Made by a program: the position numbers and the translations under genes. A stretch of DNA of 64,000 nucleotides from NCBI RefSeq assembly GCF_950023065.1, contig NC_088681.1, forward strand, positions 55,090,836 to 55,154,835, in the 5' to 3' direction. The notes under the pieces are model-generated. The model ran no database searches and was not told the origin of the DNA. It saw nothing but the letters and a program-made list of their open reading frames with translations. Shown one piece after another: positions 46,919-59,769 of this stretch (the stretch's first letter is position 1; each line of letters opens with the position of its first letter). This DNA is from Planococcus citri. Taxonomy: Eukaryota > Arthropoda > Insecta > Hemiptera > Pseudococcidae.

Positions 46919-49156
46919 ACCTGTCCTAAATTACAGCAAACAAGACTATCTCTCCAAATAGACCCAAATTCAATGACCTTCTGAAATCCAAAAATTTATA
47001 ACCCTACTTAAAAACACCAACCTAATAAACCAAATCTAAACCCTTCTATCCACGGGTGTAATAATCCTGCAATTATAAACACCAAAAAAAAAAAAAAAAT
47101 TCAAAAATCTACTGGAGGCTCCAGTAATTTTCAAAAAAGTTGCTGGAGGCTCCAAAACGAATCAACTGATTGAAAGTTCATAAAACCTGTTGATCGTATG
47201 ATCAAATAATCAATTAATGGAATTTTCGGTGGTTCGGTTTGATCCAAAATAAAATTTTCCTTGAATTTCAATATACTTATTTGATTTTTCAGTGATCCAT
47301 TCGTTCGCGAATGAATCATTCACAATTTTTATTGATGGATAATTTTACGTCAATTTTACTGATTTTCCGATGAATTGACGCTTTTCTCTGGAAAACTGGA
47401 CACCCTGTAGATATCTAGATACCTAAGTTGAAATATTTATCAAGTTTAAACACCTGTTAACTTATTCATAATTTGTATTTTTCTTTTTTGTTACAGGTGA
47501 GTACAAATTTTCATCGTAAAAATAATTGAATGACGTTTAAGGAAGTAACAACTGGGGTGAGTAATTCATTTCATAATTCTTTATGGAAAGTCTCACGTTT
47601 GAGTTGGAGAGATAGAGGAGAAGAGGGTTGAGAAGCACCTTTAATATTGAAATAATTTATTCAATTTTGAAATTTATTTGAAACTACTCTTCGCCTGAAA
47701 ACATAGGGATGGAAATATGTGCTTTGTATTTGGTGGTCCTCACAAAAGTTTTGGCGATAAACTCGAGTTTCTCGAAGCATAAACGAATGTGTTTCAATTC
47801 ATGTTATAAATTTTCACTCAATTTTTTAAATTTTTTCGAAGGGGAGGAGAGTATGATTTTCAAAAAAAATTGTTTTTTATTTTCTGAAAGCTGACAGATT
47901 TCTCTGAATCAACGTCTGCGTTGATTGATGGCAAATAAATAACAGTTAAATACCGTATGCTTACACTCGTCAGCATTTTCGAGAATTTCACGTACCGTGT
48001 CAACGAGTTGGAAAAATTTTCTGTAGTTTTTGACAAATCCACACGATTATTAACGATTACGTACGTGTTTATTCGTCTTATCACGCGAGCTCTGGTCGAG
48101 CTTTTCATTTTCTTTGGCTTATTTGGAAACGCCGTTACGTATACTCAGAATAATACTGTAAACACACCATTATACTTACGATGTTGTGTATTTTTGATAA
48201 TATTCGTATAGTTAAGTCGTCATACACATGAGCATTGAGCTGAAGTATTACGTATGTACTAACTCAACTTACGTGTTTTATTTCGGATAAATTTTTCGTG
48301 TATTGTTACGTGACCTGTCTCAGTTCAACTTATACGAGTAGACCACACTATCTTCCATATACTTTAATCCTTAGGGGTACAGTTTATCGTAATGATCTCG
48401 TTCGAGCTTTTTGAATAAAATATGTGTACGTATAGTTCTCCAGCATTTTAAATTAAATTAGGTACTTATATATTCGTTTGCAAAATTATAAGTAAGAGCA
48501 AAATGAACACGAGCATCAGTACGAAAAAGTTTAAATTATTAGCCCGGACTAAGTAATATTTCGAGTGGGAAAAAGTTTTCTGTTTTTTGCTTTTGTGTGT
48601 GTTTGTATTTGTGAAGCGGAAGTCGTACGTAGAATATGTTATCGCTTTGTTAGGTACTCGTATTAAGGTGCCCCTCTATTCAGCTACCTCTACCTGTTCT
48701 GTACTTTTAACCTGTGTGGTGATAAAAGTTCACCCAAGTTAACTGAAAACGTAGGTACTCGTCTACTCGTATATAAGCGAATTGTTTTTCTTTCCGGTTG
48801 TTAGGTTCAACTAGGTATGATTGGAAAGAACACTATAAGAGAAGGGGTTAGAATCGGAAATGATGGAGCTGGGTCATTTATTTTTCATATCGTAATAGAT
48901 ACTCTCGCTCGTAAAGTATATTTCGGTGTGGAAGCTTTTCACAGTAAGCGAGGAAAAAATATGATGCGAAACGAATGATAACGAAGAAAAATCTATGTAG
49001 GAAATAGAAATGAGATAAAGTTTGATGAATGAAAGGAGACGATGGTGTGTAAAATACGTATTAGATTAGTGTAGGGAAAATCGCATTACATTTTACAGTC
49101 TTCAAAGTTTTGTGCCTTAGTACCTACAGTAAAGTGGGTTCCTCAAATCTATACAT
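46919..49156. other. No gene seen
   Basis: 47098-47160 is a foldback relic, and 47296-47312 has an isolated TTCGTTCGCGAATGAA site. From about 47880 the DNA is more complex, with frequent CGTA words and TACC stutter, but the frames at 47860-48211 on both strands have no recognisable protein or splice context. Confidence 0.4.
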
Positions 49157-49537
49157 GAAGAGTGATATTCCAAAACTCGCTTTGTCCATTTTTATCAAAG
49201 TTGGGTTTTCAGTGGTACCTGGTAGATGAAGTATTAACTCACATTCCTACATCATCAACCTACCAAAATGAGGTGTTAAACTCACCTAAATAGCCAATTC
49301 ACTAAAAATTTAAAAAAAAATAATGTTCCAAAACGCGCTTTGTCCATTTTTATTGAAATTTTTTCAGCAGTATTTAGTGGATGAAATGTATACCTACACT
49401 CCTACATCATAAATCCACCCAAATAAAGTGCTAAACTCGCCTAAAAAGCCAATTTACCCGTTTAAAGGGAAACTGTTTTTCCTCTCTCCTGAAAAGTTGT
49501 GAAAATGGACAAAGCGAGTTTTGGAATATCACTCTTC
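49157..49537 (-). mobile_element. MITE copy 2, 381 bp, ACAT duplication
   Basis: Inverted relative to the copy at 32507-32888 and close to it in sequence over the full length. It is flanked by ACAT on both sides (49153-49156, 49538-49541). The inverted ends start GAAGAGTGATATTCCAAAAC. The two copies with two different 4-bp duplications show a real transposing family rather than a segmental duplication. Confidence 0.88.
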
Positions 49538-50589
49538 ACATGTTTTGCACCCTTTTTTGGAAATTAAAAGAGTTTCGCATTTTGGTTTTTTAGCAATGGC
49601 TTTTTAGATCACGCAGATATGATATAAGAAATATTTTTTTGTCTTTATGATTTCGTTTTTTTTCGAAACGTGGTTGTCATAGGAAATTTTCTCATAATTT
49701 CGATAAATGATGTGAAATCAATAATTTATTTAAGCATTGTGGCTGCCCTAATCTCTGTTAGATTGAAGTGCCTCGAAGGATTTAAAAAATAGAATTGGCT
49801 CCTAATTTCAAAAACGAGGGGAGGGGATGAAAATTTTGATTTCAGCTCCAAATGATCTAATTGATGCTACATATGTGAAGTATCGGTTGGGGAGGGGGGA
49901 GGGGAAGGTGAGACAGAATATCAAGTTGGTTTTTGGATCTGACTCTCCCTATCCCTAACACAGGTCACTTTTCAATTATCTCAGTCATAATTCTCGACTT
50001 TCCCTCAAAAAATTGTTCGAGTTATTTGAATTATGGATTCAGAAGCTCATTTTTAGATTTTTTTATCCCATAATGTGAAACTGAGTTGAAATGCTGAATT
50101 TATTTTGAAAAATTATCAAGTGAACAATTAAGTATCGATGAGAAAAAAATCGTCCAATATTTAAACGCGGGAAAAACATACAATGTGAAAAAAATGTTGA
50201 AAAATGATAATTAATCGAATAAATAAACATTGCTCATCGGGCAATTTTTTCTAAATTCCCCATTAGAAGTTTTTTCTCTTGAATAGATGCGATAATATGA
50301 TTAATTACCATCGCATTTTTTTCATCTTTTGGGAAATTTCAATATTTTAAACGTCGATGACAGAAAAATGGAAATTCAAGTCAGTGATGGCTGATGACCA
50401 AAATTTCTCACTCTATGTTTTGATTTCGCCCCCAGTTTTTTTTCAAATCTGTATCCATTGCAACCTTTCAACAAAAGAAGTAATTTAAGATGCTCATTCT
50501 AAGAATTTAAGATTTAACCTGGAATTGGATAAAAATTTTGTTAGGTAGTGATTCGGAGATTTTATCAAAATGAGTTTCTTACCATCTGC
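49538..50589. other. AT-rich DNA, no feature identified
   Basis: Non-repetitive AT-rich sequence with a G/A-rich stretch near 49890-49910. I see no exon, promoter or element. Confidence 0.4.
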
Positions 50590-51230
50590 AAAAATTTTCT
50601 TCGATTTTCAAATTTTCCTAATGGTCAAATTTTTTCAAATTCGTGTAATTTTTGTAAAAAATTCCAGTTTTCTTCACTTTTTTTGTAAACTTTACCAATT
50701 TTTTGCAAAATTTAGATCTATCTTGGCAAAATTTGCCTAATTTTTATAAAATTATATCAATTTTTAAAAACTTAATCAATTGCAAAAATTTGTTCAATTT
50801 TTTTAAACTGTACTCACTTACTCAGTTTTTGAAAAATTTGTTCATTTTTTGTAAAATTTACTCAATTTTTATAAATAATCATTTTTTGTAAACTTTTTTC
50901 TCATTTTTTTGTAAAATTTGCTCATTTTTGTAATAATTTAGATCAAGTTTGGCAAAGTTTGCCTAATTTCCATAAAATTTGATCAATTTTTGATAAATAA
51001 AATTCACTCATTTTTTGTAAAATTTAGATCAATTTTTCAAAAACCTGATCAGATTTTGTAAAATATGCCAACTTTTTGTAAAATTTGCTCAATGTTTGTA
51101 CAATTTGATGAACTTTTGTCGAATTTAAAACAATTTTTCAAAAATTTCATCCATTTTTGCAAAATTTTTTTGTTTTTGTAAGTTTTGCTAGATGTTTTGC
51201 TCACATTTTAAAATTTGCACAATTATTGTA
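50590..51230 (+). repeat. Short-unit array, AATTTTTGTAAAATTTGCTC type
   Basis: About 30 imperfect copies of an 18-22 base unit such as TTTTTGTAAAATTTGCTCAA or its GATCAA form. It is related in style, but not in sequence, to the TTTTTGCCAAAAATTG arrays. The open frame at 50703-50891 is a repeat translation. Confidence 0.65.
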
Positions 51231-51388
51231 AGATTCTTCTATATAGGGGTTCCAAAAATATTAATTGTTTTTCATGAAATGGTTTTGTGGAGTTGAAGTA
51301 ACTGTACGTATTATGCCTCCCAAATTTGAGTTTTTGTATGAAAACTTTTTTTTTTTTTTTTTGAATTTTCAACAGAGGGAATTTCTTA

Positions 51389-52437
51389 CAAGGGAACCTA
51401 TTGAGGTGCCACACTCCGATTTGAACGGGACCGCGATTTTTGGAAAGAGCATAGTCTAAAACCCCCAAAACCAAATTTTCAGCTGCCCAAGTTCATTTTT
51501 CGATTTTTGGCGAATTTTTGAAAATTCAAAATTGACTGTTTTTGGCGATTTGTGCTTTTTTTAAAAAAAAAAATACGTACTTGATCAGTAAAAATGGTCA
51601 AAATAAGTCCCGAAACTAATATTAATTACCCAAATCCAAATTTTACCATTTCCAGCCATTCTGGAGCCTCCAGCGCGATTTTTCAATTTCTCCAGAATTT
51701 TGAATTTGCTCCAGAAGGCGTGAATAAGTAGTTGGGCGGCTAAAAATCGAGTGGTGTATTATAGTCGACCTATTTAACGAGTTTATCTACATTTGAGCCG
51801 ATTTTGAGAGTGACACCTCAAAAGTGGCTTTTTGACCAGCTTTTTTCAAAATTAAAAAATCAAAAAAATCAAAAGATAACCGTTTGTGAGGAAATTTTTG
51901 AAATTTGTGAGAATCGCTGTATTTCTTCCAAAACTAACCCCCGGACCACAAATTCTACCATTTCCAGCCGTTTTGGAGCGAGAGTGACTCCTCAAAAAAC
52001 CACTTTTGAGGTGTTACTCTCAAAATCGGCTCAAATGTAGATAAACTCGTTAAACAGGTCGAGTGTAATATACAACTCGATTTTTAGCTGCCCAACTTCA
52101 TATTTACGCCTTCTGGAGCAAATTCAAAATTCTGGAGAAATTGAAAAATCGCGCTGGAGGCTCCAGAATGGCTGGAAATGTAAAATTTGGATTTGGGTAA
52201 TTGATATTACGTAGTTTTGGGACTTATTTTGACCATTTTTACTGATCAAGTACGTATTTTTTTTAAAAAAGCATAAATCCCCAAGAACAGTCAATTTTGA
52301 ATTTTCAAAAATACGCCAAAAATCGAAAAATTAACTTGGGCAGCTGAAAATTTGGTTTTGGGGGTTTTAGACTATGCTCTTTCCAAAAATCGCGGTCCCG
52401 TTCAAATCGGAGTGTGGCACCTCAAGAGGTTCCCTTG
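51389..52437. mobile_element. TTA-flanked foldback MITE, 1,049 bp
   Basis: The left end starts CAAGGGAACCTATTGAGGTG and the right end is the near-complement ending CAAGAGGTTCCCTTG. TTA flanks both sides (51386-51388 and 52438-52440), the target choice typical of PIF/Harbinger elements. The arms extend about 460 bases each, with the centre near 51850-51980. A CTGGAGCCTCCAG dyad at 51661-51673 has its complement at 52154-52166. No transposase frame is present, so it is non-autonomous. Confidence 0.85.
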
Positions 52438-54985
52438 TTAGCCTGAATTTTGTAATTATAAAAAATGCACAAAATTCAGTGGATCGGTCATGAAAATTTG
52501 TAAAAATAAAAGTTTTCAAGGGTGCATTCGAAGCTATAGAGAGTCCAATTTTCGGAGTTCTTTGAATTTAAACTGGACAAATTAACCCACCTATTGAAGT
52601 TTGAAAACATATTCACAAAAATCTATCATTATTTTGAATTTTTGACGAACTTTTTTAGAAAAAAAAAAACAAAACTAAATTCATAAAACGTTGTTATTCC
52701 GCATTTTAAAAATATTCTCTCAATTTTTCGAAAGATGTATCAAAAAAACTTAAATACTTTTTTTCCACCAATAGCTGAAATCAGGTTCCTTTAGGAAACC
52801 AAGTATGATTTCGAGCCCAGAATTAATTCATGGAATGGTCAGCTATTGGCTTCTTATCGACAATCATATAATTTATACTTTGTAACTACCTACTTTGTGA
52901 AACAGACGGGTACTTCCTCGTGTGAAAAATGCTTCTCCGGATCATCTTCGATAAGGAAGAAAAATTCTTCCCACGAATAAGCATTATACTACGTCTTATT
53001 CGGTATTCTCAAAAACGTTCTCTCGAATCGAGATCATATTTTGATTTCTTTCGGGAAAATATTTTCATAACAATTTGAAATAACTCAGTCGAACCTTTTT
53101 ACTCCAATTTATACGTGTTTTTTCCATTCCAATCTCACGTATTTATTTATAGTTATAGGTGGAAGGACAAATTAATCGAATATTTTCACCGTTCTGCGAT
53201 GCAGCATTTTTTATACCGATGTTTCGTTTCGTGTTACCGCATAATTCTATTTTCGAGTGTAGTATTATTCACACCGATGAATAAAAAATTTCGATAATCG
53301 GTTTATTACCTACGTGGTCTTTCTATTTTATAGTCTTTAAAGACTCGTCGAGTAATCGAGGTGCAGTTAATTTGCGTATTGATGAGTATTGTTCTTCGAT
53401 AATACTCGATCGTACGAGTACCATACCTACGCGACGACGACAACATCATACTCGATAGGTATACGATGAGAGTCGATTAGCAAAACGATACGTCATTTTA
53501 ATACGTACAGAAGCGATAAAAGAATGTTAAATAGCTTTTCTCTTTCTACTAACGTGTATGCTCGCCGCCTGTTATAAAATTTTAAAATTCATTTTGCTCT
53601 CTGTTTTGCATACGTACGCATCTACATCTACATATCGTGACGCAATTATTAATACACTCTTCAGCTCTTTTATATGTATAAATTGAACTGCGTAGCGTTT
53701 TTATGTAGCATATCGATTCGCAGTGCAGTCGAAAACGCGACGCAAAGAGCATTTCAAATGCGAAACATGTTAATCAATCGTTTACCTTCGGAATTTACCT
53801 ACCTACCTATCGCGAGTAATTGATAATTGTTCGCAGCTGCTACCGCCCTCACCCCCGACTCGTCCCAACACCCACCACGTTTCATTAAATAAATAAAATA
53901 AAAAAAATAGCTAATTAAATGCGAGAAAGTGTGTGGGTATTTGTAGATAAGTTCAAATTGCTGCATCTGACGATGAATCTGAGCGCCGAGTTCGTTTGAA
54001 ATGTTTTTTTTTTTTCTTCTTGATCGGCGCTTTTGGTCTTTCTTTGGAACAGAGCGAAAGATGAAAGGAAATTGATACGAGATGTGGAGCGAGGAAAATA
54101 TCTATAGTGGCGTAAAATGATAATTTTATTCGATTTTTTTTCTCTCTTTCTTAATGATTTGAATTTTATTTAGTAAGATTTATATGTATTATACCTTCTT
54201 GTACTTGGTGTTCGAGAATGTATTTATTTATAGATTAGATAAGGATTCAATGTCGGTGCAATTTTCGCTCGCTGTTTTCCTTATTGTTTTCCTGCTCGTT
54301 TTTACGTCCACGATTCTCGTTTCGACAGACTGTATCGATGAAATATTTGAATTTATTTGACAAGCGAATTACTCGAATTGACGTTCTTTAACTTCAGGAA
54401 AACCGATTTAGATGAAAAGAGCATGTTCTGAAACCTCCCTAGTCCCTATAACCAAAATTTTAGATGCTGAAGTTTATTTTTTAATTTTTGGAAATCCAAA
54501 AAGTTTATAAATGCCGAATTTCATTTAACTTTGAAGATCCCTTGGAAAATGCTGAAAAGTTAGACCCTTATTCGGAAAAACAGTAAAATTGTTATTAAAA
54601 TAACTGATGAAATTTACCATAAAATTGACTAAAAAAAATGCAGTGACATGGTGCAAGATTTTGTGAGATTTGCTCTAAAGTTTTTTGGAATGCCATACAG
54701 AATGATAGTTTAAAATGAATAAAAATTGATAAAACGTTACAGATGTGAAGAGAAATTCTGCTTAAACTGCCTCAAATGGCAGAAAAATTGTTGATAATTA
54801 TGCTTTTGGGGCGGGGGCGCAAAGTGCTCTCCAAGGAAATTTCAAAAATATCGAAAAGTTGCCATAAAAACTGAAGAAAATTAATAAATACCCTAGGAGG
54901 GAGATAAAATTTGACAAAAGAAGAAGCGTTTTAACAATTTTTTTTTGTTTGGTAGACTTTGAAACATAAAGGGGACTTTTCAGGC
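52438..54985. other. Mostly non-repetitive stretch, no gene
   Basis: Complex sequence with CpG and CGTA words between about 52800 and 54400. TATAAATT near 53687 followed by ATCGATTCGCAGTGCAG near 53713 is promoter-like, but no open frame follows. A relic similar to the foldback arms (GATTTAGATGAAAAGAGCATG) lies near 54407. Confidence 0.35.
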
Positions 54986-54989
54986 ATGC

Positions 54990-57170
54990 AAATTAAAAAA
55001 ACACACAAATTTCTCAACAGTTTTGGCAAAAATTACAACCATCTTGATAATTTCATAAAAGAAACAACTTCTTGAAAATTTTGGCAAAAAAACATTAGAT
55101 ACAATTTTTTGGGTAATTTTGGCAAGAATGGAACTATTTGGAAATTTTGGCAAAACCGGACACTTGTCAACAATTGTGCCAAAAATTGACACCTTATGAC
55201 ATTTTGTGTCAAAAAAATATTGTCACTTCAACAATTTTGTTCCAAAAATTGACATTTGACAATTTTGTGCCAGAAATTGACATTCAATGACAATTTTGTG
55301 GCAAAAATTATTACTCTTTGATAATTGTGCTAAAAATTAATAATTTTGACAACTTTGCCAAAATTTGGCACTTTTGGACAATTTTTAAATAATTGACACT
55401 TTTTGACAATTGCGCCAAAAATTGCCACTTTTTGACAGTCATGACAATAACTGACATTTTTTGACAATCGCTTTGCCAAAAAATTTGACACTTTTTAGCA
55501 ATCATGCCAAAAATTTACATGTTTTTGACAGTTGTGTCAAAAATTGAGACTTTTGACAATTATGCCAAAAATTGCACTTTTCTTGACAAGTGTGTCAAAA
55601 ATAAAAATTGGTCTTTCTTACAATCTTGGGAAAAATTGGACTTTCTAATAATTGCGTAAAAATTGCACTTTTTGACAATTGTGCTAAAAATTGACACTTT
55701 TGACAGTTTTGTGCCGGAAATTGACATTTAATGACAATTTTGTAGCAAAAATCAACACTTTGATAATTGTGTCAAAAGGCACTTTTGACAATTGTGTCAG
55801 AAATTGCACATTTTTTGACAATTGTGTCAAAAAATAACAATTGGTCTTTTTGACAATTGTGCTAAAAAATTGACACTTGTCAAATGTTCACACTTGATAA
55901 TTGTGTAAAAATTGCTCTTTTTGACAATCGTGTAAAAAGTTGCACTTTTTGACAAATGTGTTGAAAATTGCACTTTTTGACAATTGCGCCAAAATTTGAC
56001 ACTTATGACAAGTTTGTGCCAAAAATTAACATTTAATGACAATCTTGTGACAAAAATTAACACTTTGATAATTGTGCTAAAAATCAGTAATTTCGACAAT
56101 GTTACCAAAATTTGGCACTTTTGACAATTGTGTCAAAAATTGACACTTTTTGACAAACATGCTAAAAATTAGCCTTTTTGACAATTGTATCAAAAATTGA
56201 CACTTTTGCCAATAGCTCACACTCTTAATAACTGTGTCAGAAATTGCACTTTTTGACAATAATTGTGCCAAAAATTGACACTTTCAACAGGTTTGTGCCA
56301 AAAATCGACATTTAATGACAATCTTGTGACAAAAATTAACACTTTGATAACTGTGCTAAAAATCAGTAATTTTGACAATGTTACCAAAATTTGGCACTTT
56401 TGACAATTGTGTCAAAAATTGACACTTTTTGACAATCATGCTGAAAATTAGCCTTTTTGACAATTGTGTCAAAAATTGACACTTTTGCCAATAGTTCACA
56501 CTCTTAATAACTGTGTCAGAAATTGCACTTTTTGACAATAATTGTGCCAAAAATTGACACTTTCAACAGGTTTGTGCCAAAAATTGACATTTAATGACAA
56601 TTTTGTGGCAAAAATTAACACTTTTTAATCATTTGTACCAAAAATTAATAATTTTGACAATCGTGCCAAAAATTGCCACTTTTTGACAGTTATGACAATA
56701 ACTGACACTTTTTTTTGCAATTGTGCCAACATCTGACACTTTTCTAAAAATTGTCCCAAAAATTGACACCCAGTGTTTTATAATTGTATCAAAAATTGAC
56801 ATTTATTGACAATTGTCATGCCAAAAATTTACACTTTTTGACAATTTGTGGCAAAAATTGAAGCGTTTTGACAATTATGCCCAAAATTGACACGTTTTAA
56901 CAATATTGTGACAAAAATTAACACTTTTTGACAATCAAGCCAAAAATTGCACTTTTTTTGACAATTGTGTCTAAAATTGACACTTTTGACGATGGTGCCA
57001 AAAGTTGACACTTTTTGACAACTGTCCCAAAATAACAGTTTTCAACATTTTGCAAAAAATTGACACTTTTTACAATTTTTCAAAAAATTGACACTCTTGA
57101 CAATTGTGCCAAAAATTGACACTTCTTTACTATTCTACCAAAAATTGACGGTTTTTGACTGTTTTTTGTT
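54990..57170. repeat. Short-unit array C, GCCAAAAATTGACACTTTTT type
   Basis: About 70 imperfect copies of a 28-32 base unit typified by TTGTGCCAAAAATTGACACT followed by TTTTTGACAA. Higher-order copies are visible: the 280-base stretch at about 55995-56275 is nearly repeated at 56276-56555 and begins again at 56556, and older versions begin near 55231 and 55702. The minus-strand frames at 56077-56271 and 56356-56550 are two copies of the same repeat translation. Confidence 0.85.
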
Positions 57171-59765
57171 ACAAAATTTTTGAATTGGGTAAATTTGAAA
57201 AAAAAAATTAGAACCTTTTTGAATATTATCAACATTATAGATGAACGGTTTAGAAAATTCATGAAAGCAATGCTAGTTAATCGGAGAATCTCAATTTGCG
57301 AGGTGGTTTTTTTGACCTTGCGTTCATTCTCCATAATTTTTGAAAAACAACATTAGGTGCATGTGGAATAATCACTCTTTGAGGTGGTTTTTCAATTGAG
57401 TTTTGTTGTGAGGATTTTTAGAACACGTTTTTTCAACCCAGCTTGGTTTCGTTTAAATTAGAGAGTGCGAAGAAACTGCCATTCGCGTTGTATAAATATT
57501 CCGCCTCCCTCCGCTCAATTTATCTTTTTTAATTTTCGAAGGGTCTAGTAAATTGGAAGCATTGGTCTGAGAAACCGAAAGAAGTCAGTGCAAACACCCT
57601 GTACGAAAATCCTGAGCCAACTGAGGTTATATTTTCGTAAGGTTTCCATGGAATAAAGATTTTCTTTGCTCTTATACAAGATTCCATTTAATTTTTGAAC
57701 TATTTCAGAAACTTGAACAATACCTTCCCATCAGACACCGTGTATATTTTTTGTACATCTGTACAGGTAGTGAAAACTCGGACACAGATAACTAAACCAA
57801 TAGGTCAATTGGCCTAATCTTGATCGCGAATCGACCATCCTAGCTTTCGGCATATGCTACTGGAAAAAATACCCAGGAAGTGGAGTTTTGTGTAAACAAT
57901 AGCTACCGGAATCGTATACTTATTTTCATAACCATACCGGATACGTGGTTTAAAAATAAAAACAAGAAAACCACAACAACACTTGAAACTATGCAATACT
58001 CGTATTTATACCGGACAGTCGGCGAATGGAATTCCTCGAGTTATTTGCACCTCGAAACGGTGATCTCCGCATCGCCATCGTATCCAACGATATTAATTTA
58101 CAAAGTAGGTAATTAAGTGAACGTTATTTCTCATATGTCGACATTCGAGCACTTACTCGTTGTACTTACCTTCTGAGCTGAGGTGAAAAAATGAAATGGA
58201 AAGAAGAAAGAAAATGGTATCGACGACGACGAATCGGGCTAACGAAGCGTTTAATTTCCAGATACCAAGGTATACCTACCTACCTACCTATACTTCAACG
58301 TATAAATATAGGTACCTACCTATTTGTGGTACAAATGCTCGGTATGCGAATAATGTATAACGATGTATGCCAGATTAGCACCTTTACACGACTTATGGTT
58401 ACGGCGGCGTCCGCGTCCGAGAGAAGTGCAGAAAAGCCTGTACAGTACACCTGTGGGTATGAAAAGTCGTAATACGCGAAATGCATACAAAAGTACAGTT
58501 ACTCCAGCTCGTTACTCTATTTAGGTGACGTGCGGCGATAATAATTTAAGCACGGTGGCGATGGCGATGGCGATATCGAGATCGAGCATATATAATGTAG
58601 GCAAATATGTATACGAGTAGAGCCGCTTTGGTGATCGTGTGACACATATGGGTTGCGATGGATTTTCGCCTCGGATTCGGAAGCCAGAAAACCGCCATCG
58701 CCAGCGGGATCGACTTTTAACGAGATTTTTCACCTCGACTCCTCCCGTCGTCCAGATCAACGATGCGACAATGTGCGATGGAAATACACGCCAGTTTCCG
58801 GTCTCGTTTAACGTATATTTGTTCGACGAGTCGAACTCGAGATGCTGGTTTTGTTGTTGGGAGATGACGATGGCGCTTCCAACATGCAGACAGTGATGGA
58901 GTGTAATTGTGTAATTTTAATATCACAATAGATCTTGGAGAGCGTAAATAATCGACGGTGATTGTCATCCGAGGTGCGTGGAAGATGATTCCAAAATGTG
59001 TGTGTATGAAAAACGGAGTCTGAATGAGGAAAATTGCCATCTCATATGTGATGTGACATGTTTTCGGGTGTCAATTTACACGCCACAGATAGAACCGTTC
59101 ACTTGGGGAAATAGACTCTACTTGTAAGAGTTCTTGTAGATTTTTTTCATGGCGAGTGAGTAGTTGGGGTGTTGTAAGTTGATGGTTGATTATATTGTAC
59201 GTGTTGAAGATTGGATTATTATATTAAACAATCAAACTGTCGAGTATGCCAACTAGACTCTGGATAATAGAATTGTTGCGTCATCGTGTAATTTTTTCGC
59301 TGATTAAGCTTGGTTGGTGGCGAGACGTCCATGGTATGATTTCTGCCGACACTGAAGAGTTGGCAAAGTCGTAGACGAGGTCAATGGATTTTATTCTCAA
59401 GCAAGAACCTTACCAAGATGAAAGAATCGAAAGAACACCTAATTTTTGAATGAATATTTATATGTACCCATTTGTTGAAAAAATTAATCCAGAATTATCC
59501 ACAGTTCATTCAAAATATATATCAAACTGTTCACGAGGAAGTCATATTCAATTTATTGCAAAAACCAACTTGCTTATCACAAATCGGTAGTCTACATACT
59601 TGGGAATTAGAGAAATGTTGAACACATCATTTTACTCGAGTAATCAAAATCCCACTCAAATTTTTCACATTTTCCTCCCCACTCCATAAAATTTTCAATG
59701 ATGGGAGAAAAAAGGTAGGGGGTAGAAAAATTTTGAACGTCTCATTTTACTCATTTAACCAAGTA
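57171..59765. other. Non-repetitive stretch between two inverted arrays
   Basis: This 2.6-kb segment separates array C from array D. It is richer in CpG from 57900 to 59000, with a (GGCGAT) run near 58552-58580 and a TACC run near 58268-58290. Frames at 58191-58472, 58639-58896 and minus 58717-59040 have balanced composition but no recognised protein or splice structure. A regulatory region or unrecognised exon is possible. Confidence 0.35.
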
Positions 59766-59769
59766 CATT

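Noticed and set aside
55827..56550. Matching minus-strand frames with CQFL.QLSK repeats
   Set aside because: They are translations of the GCCAAAAATTGACA repeat in array C and keep in step only because the unit length is close to a multiple of three.
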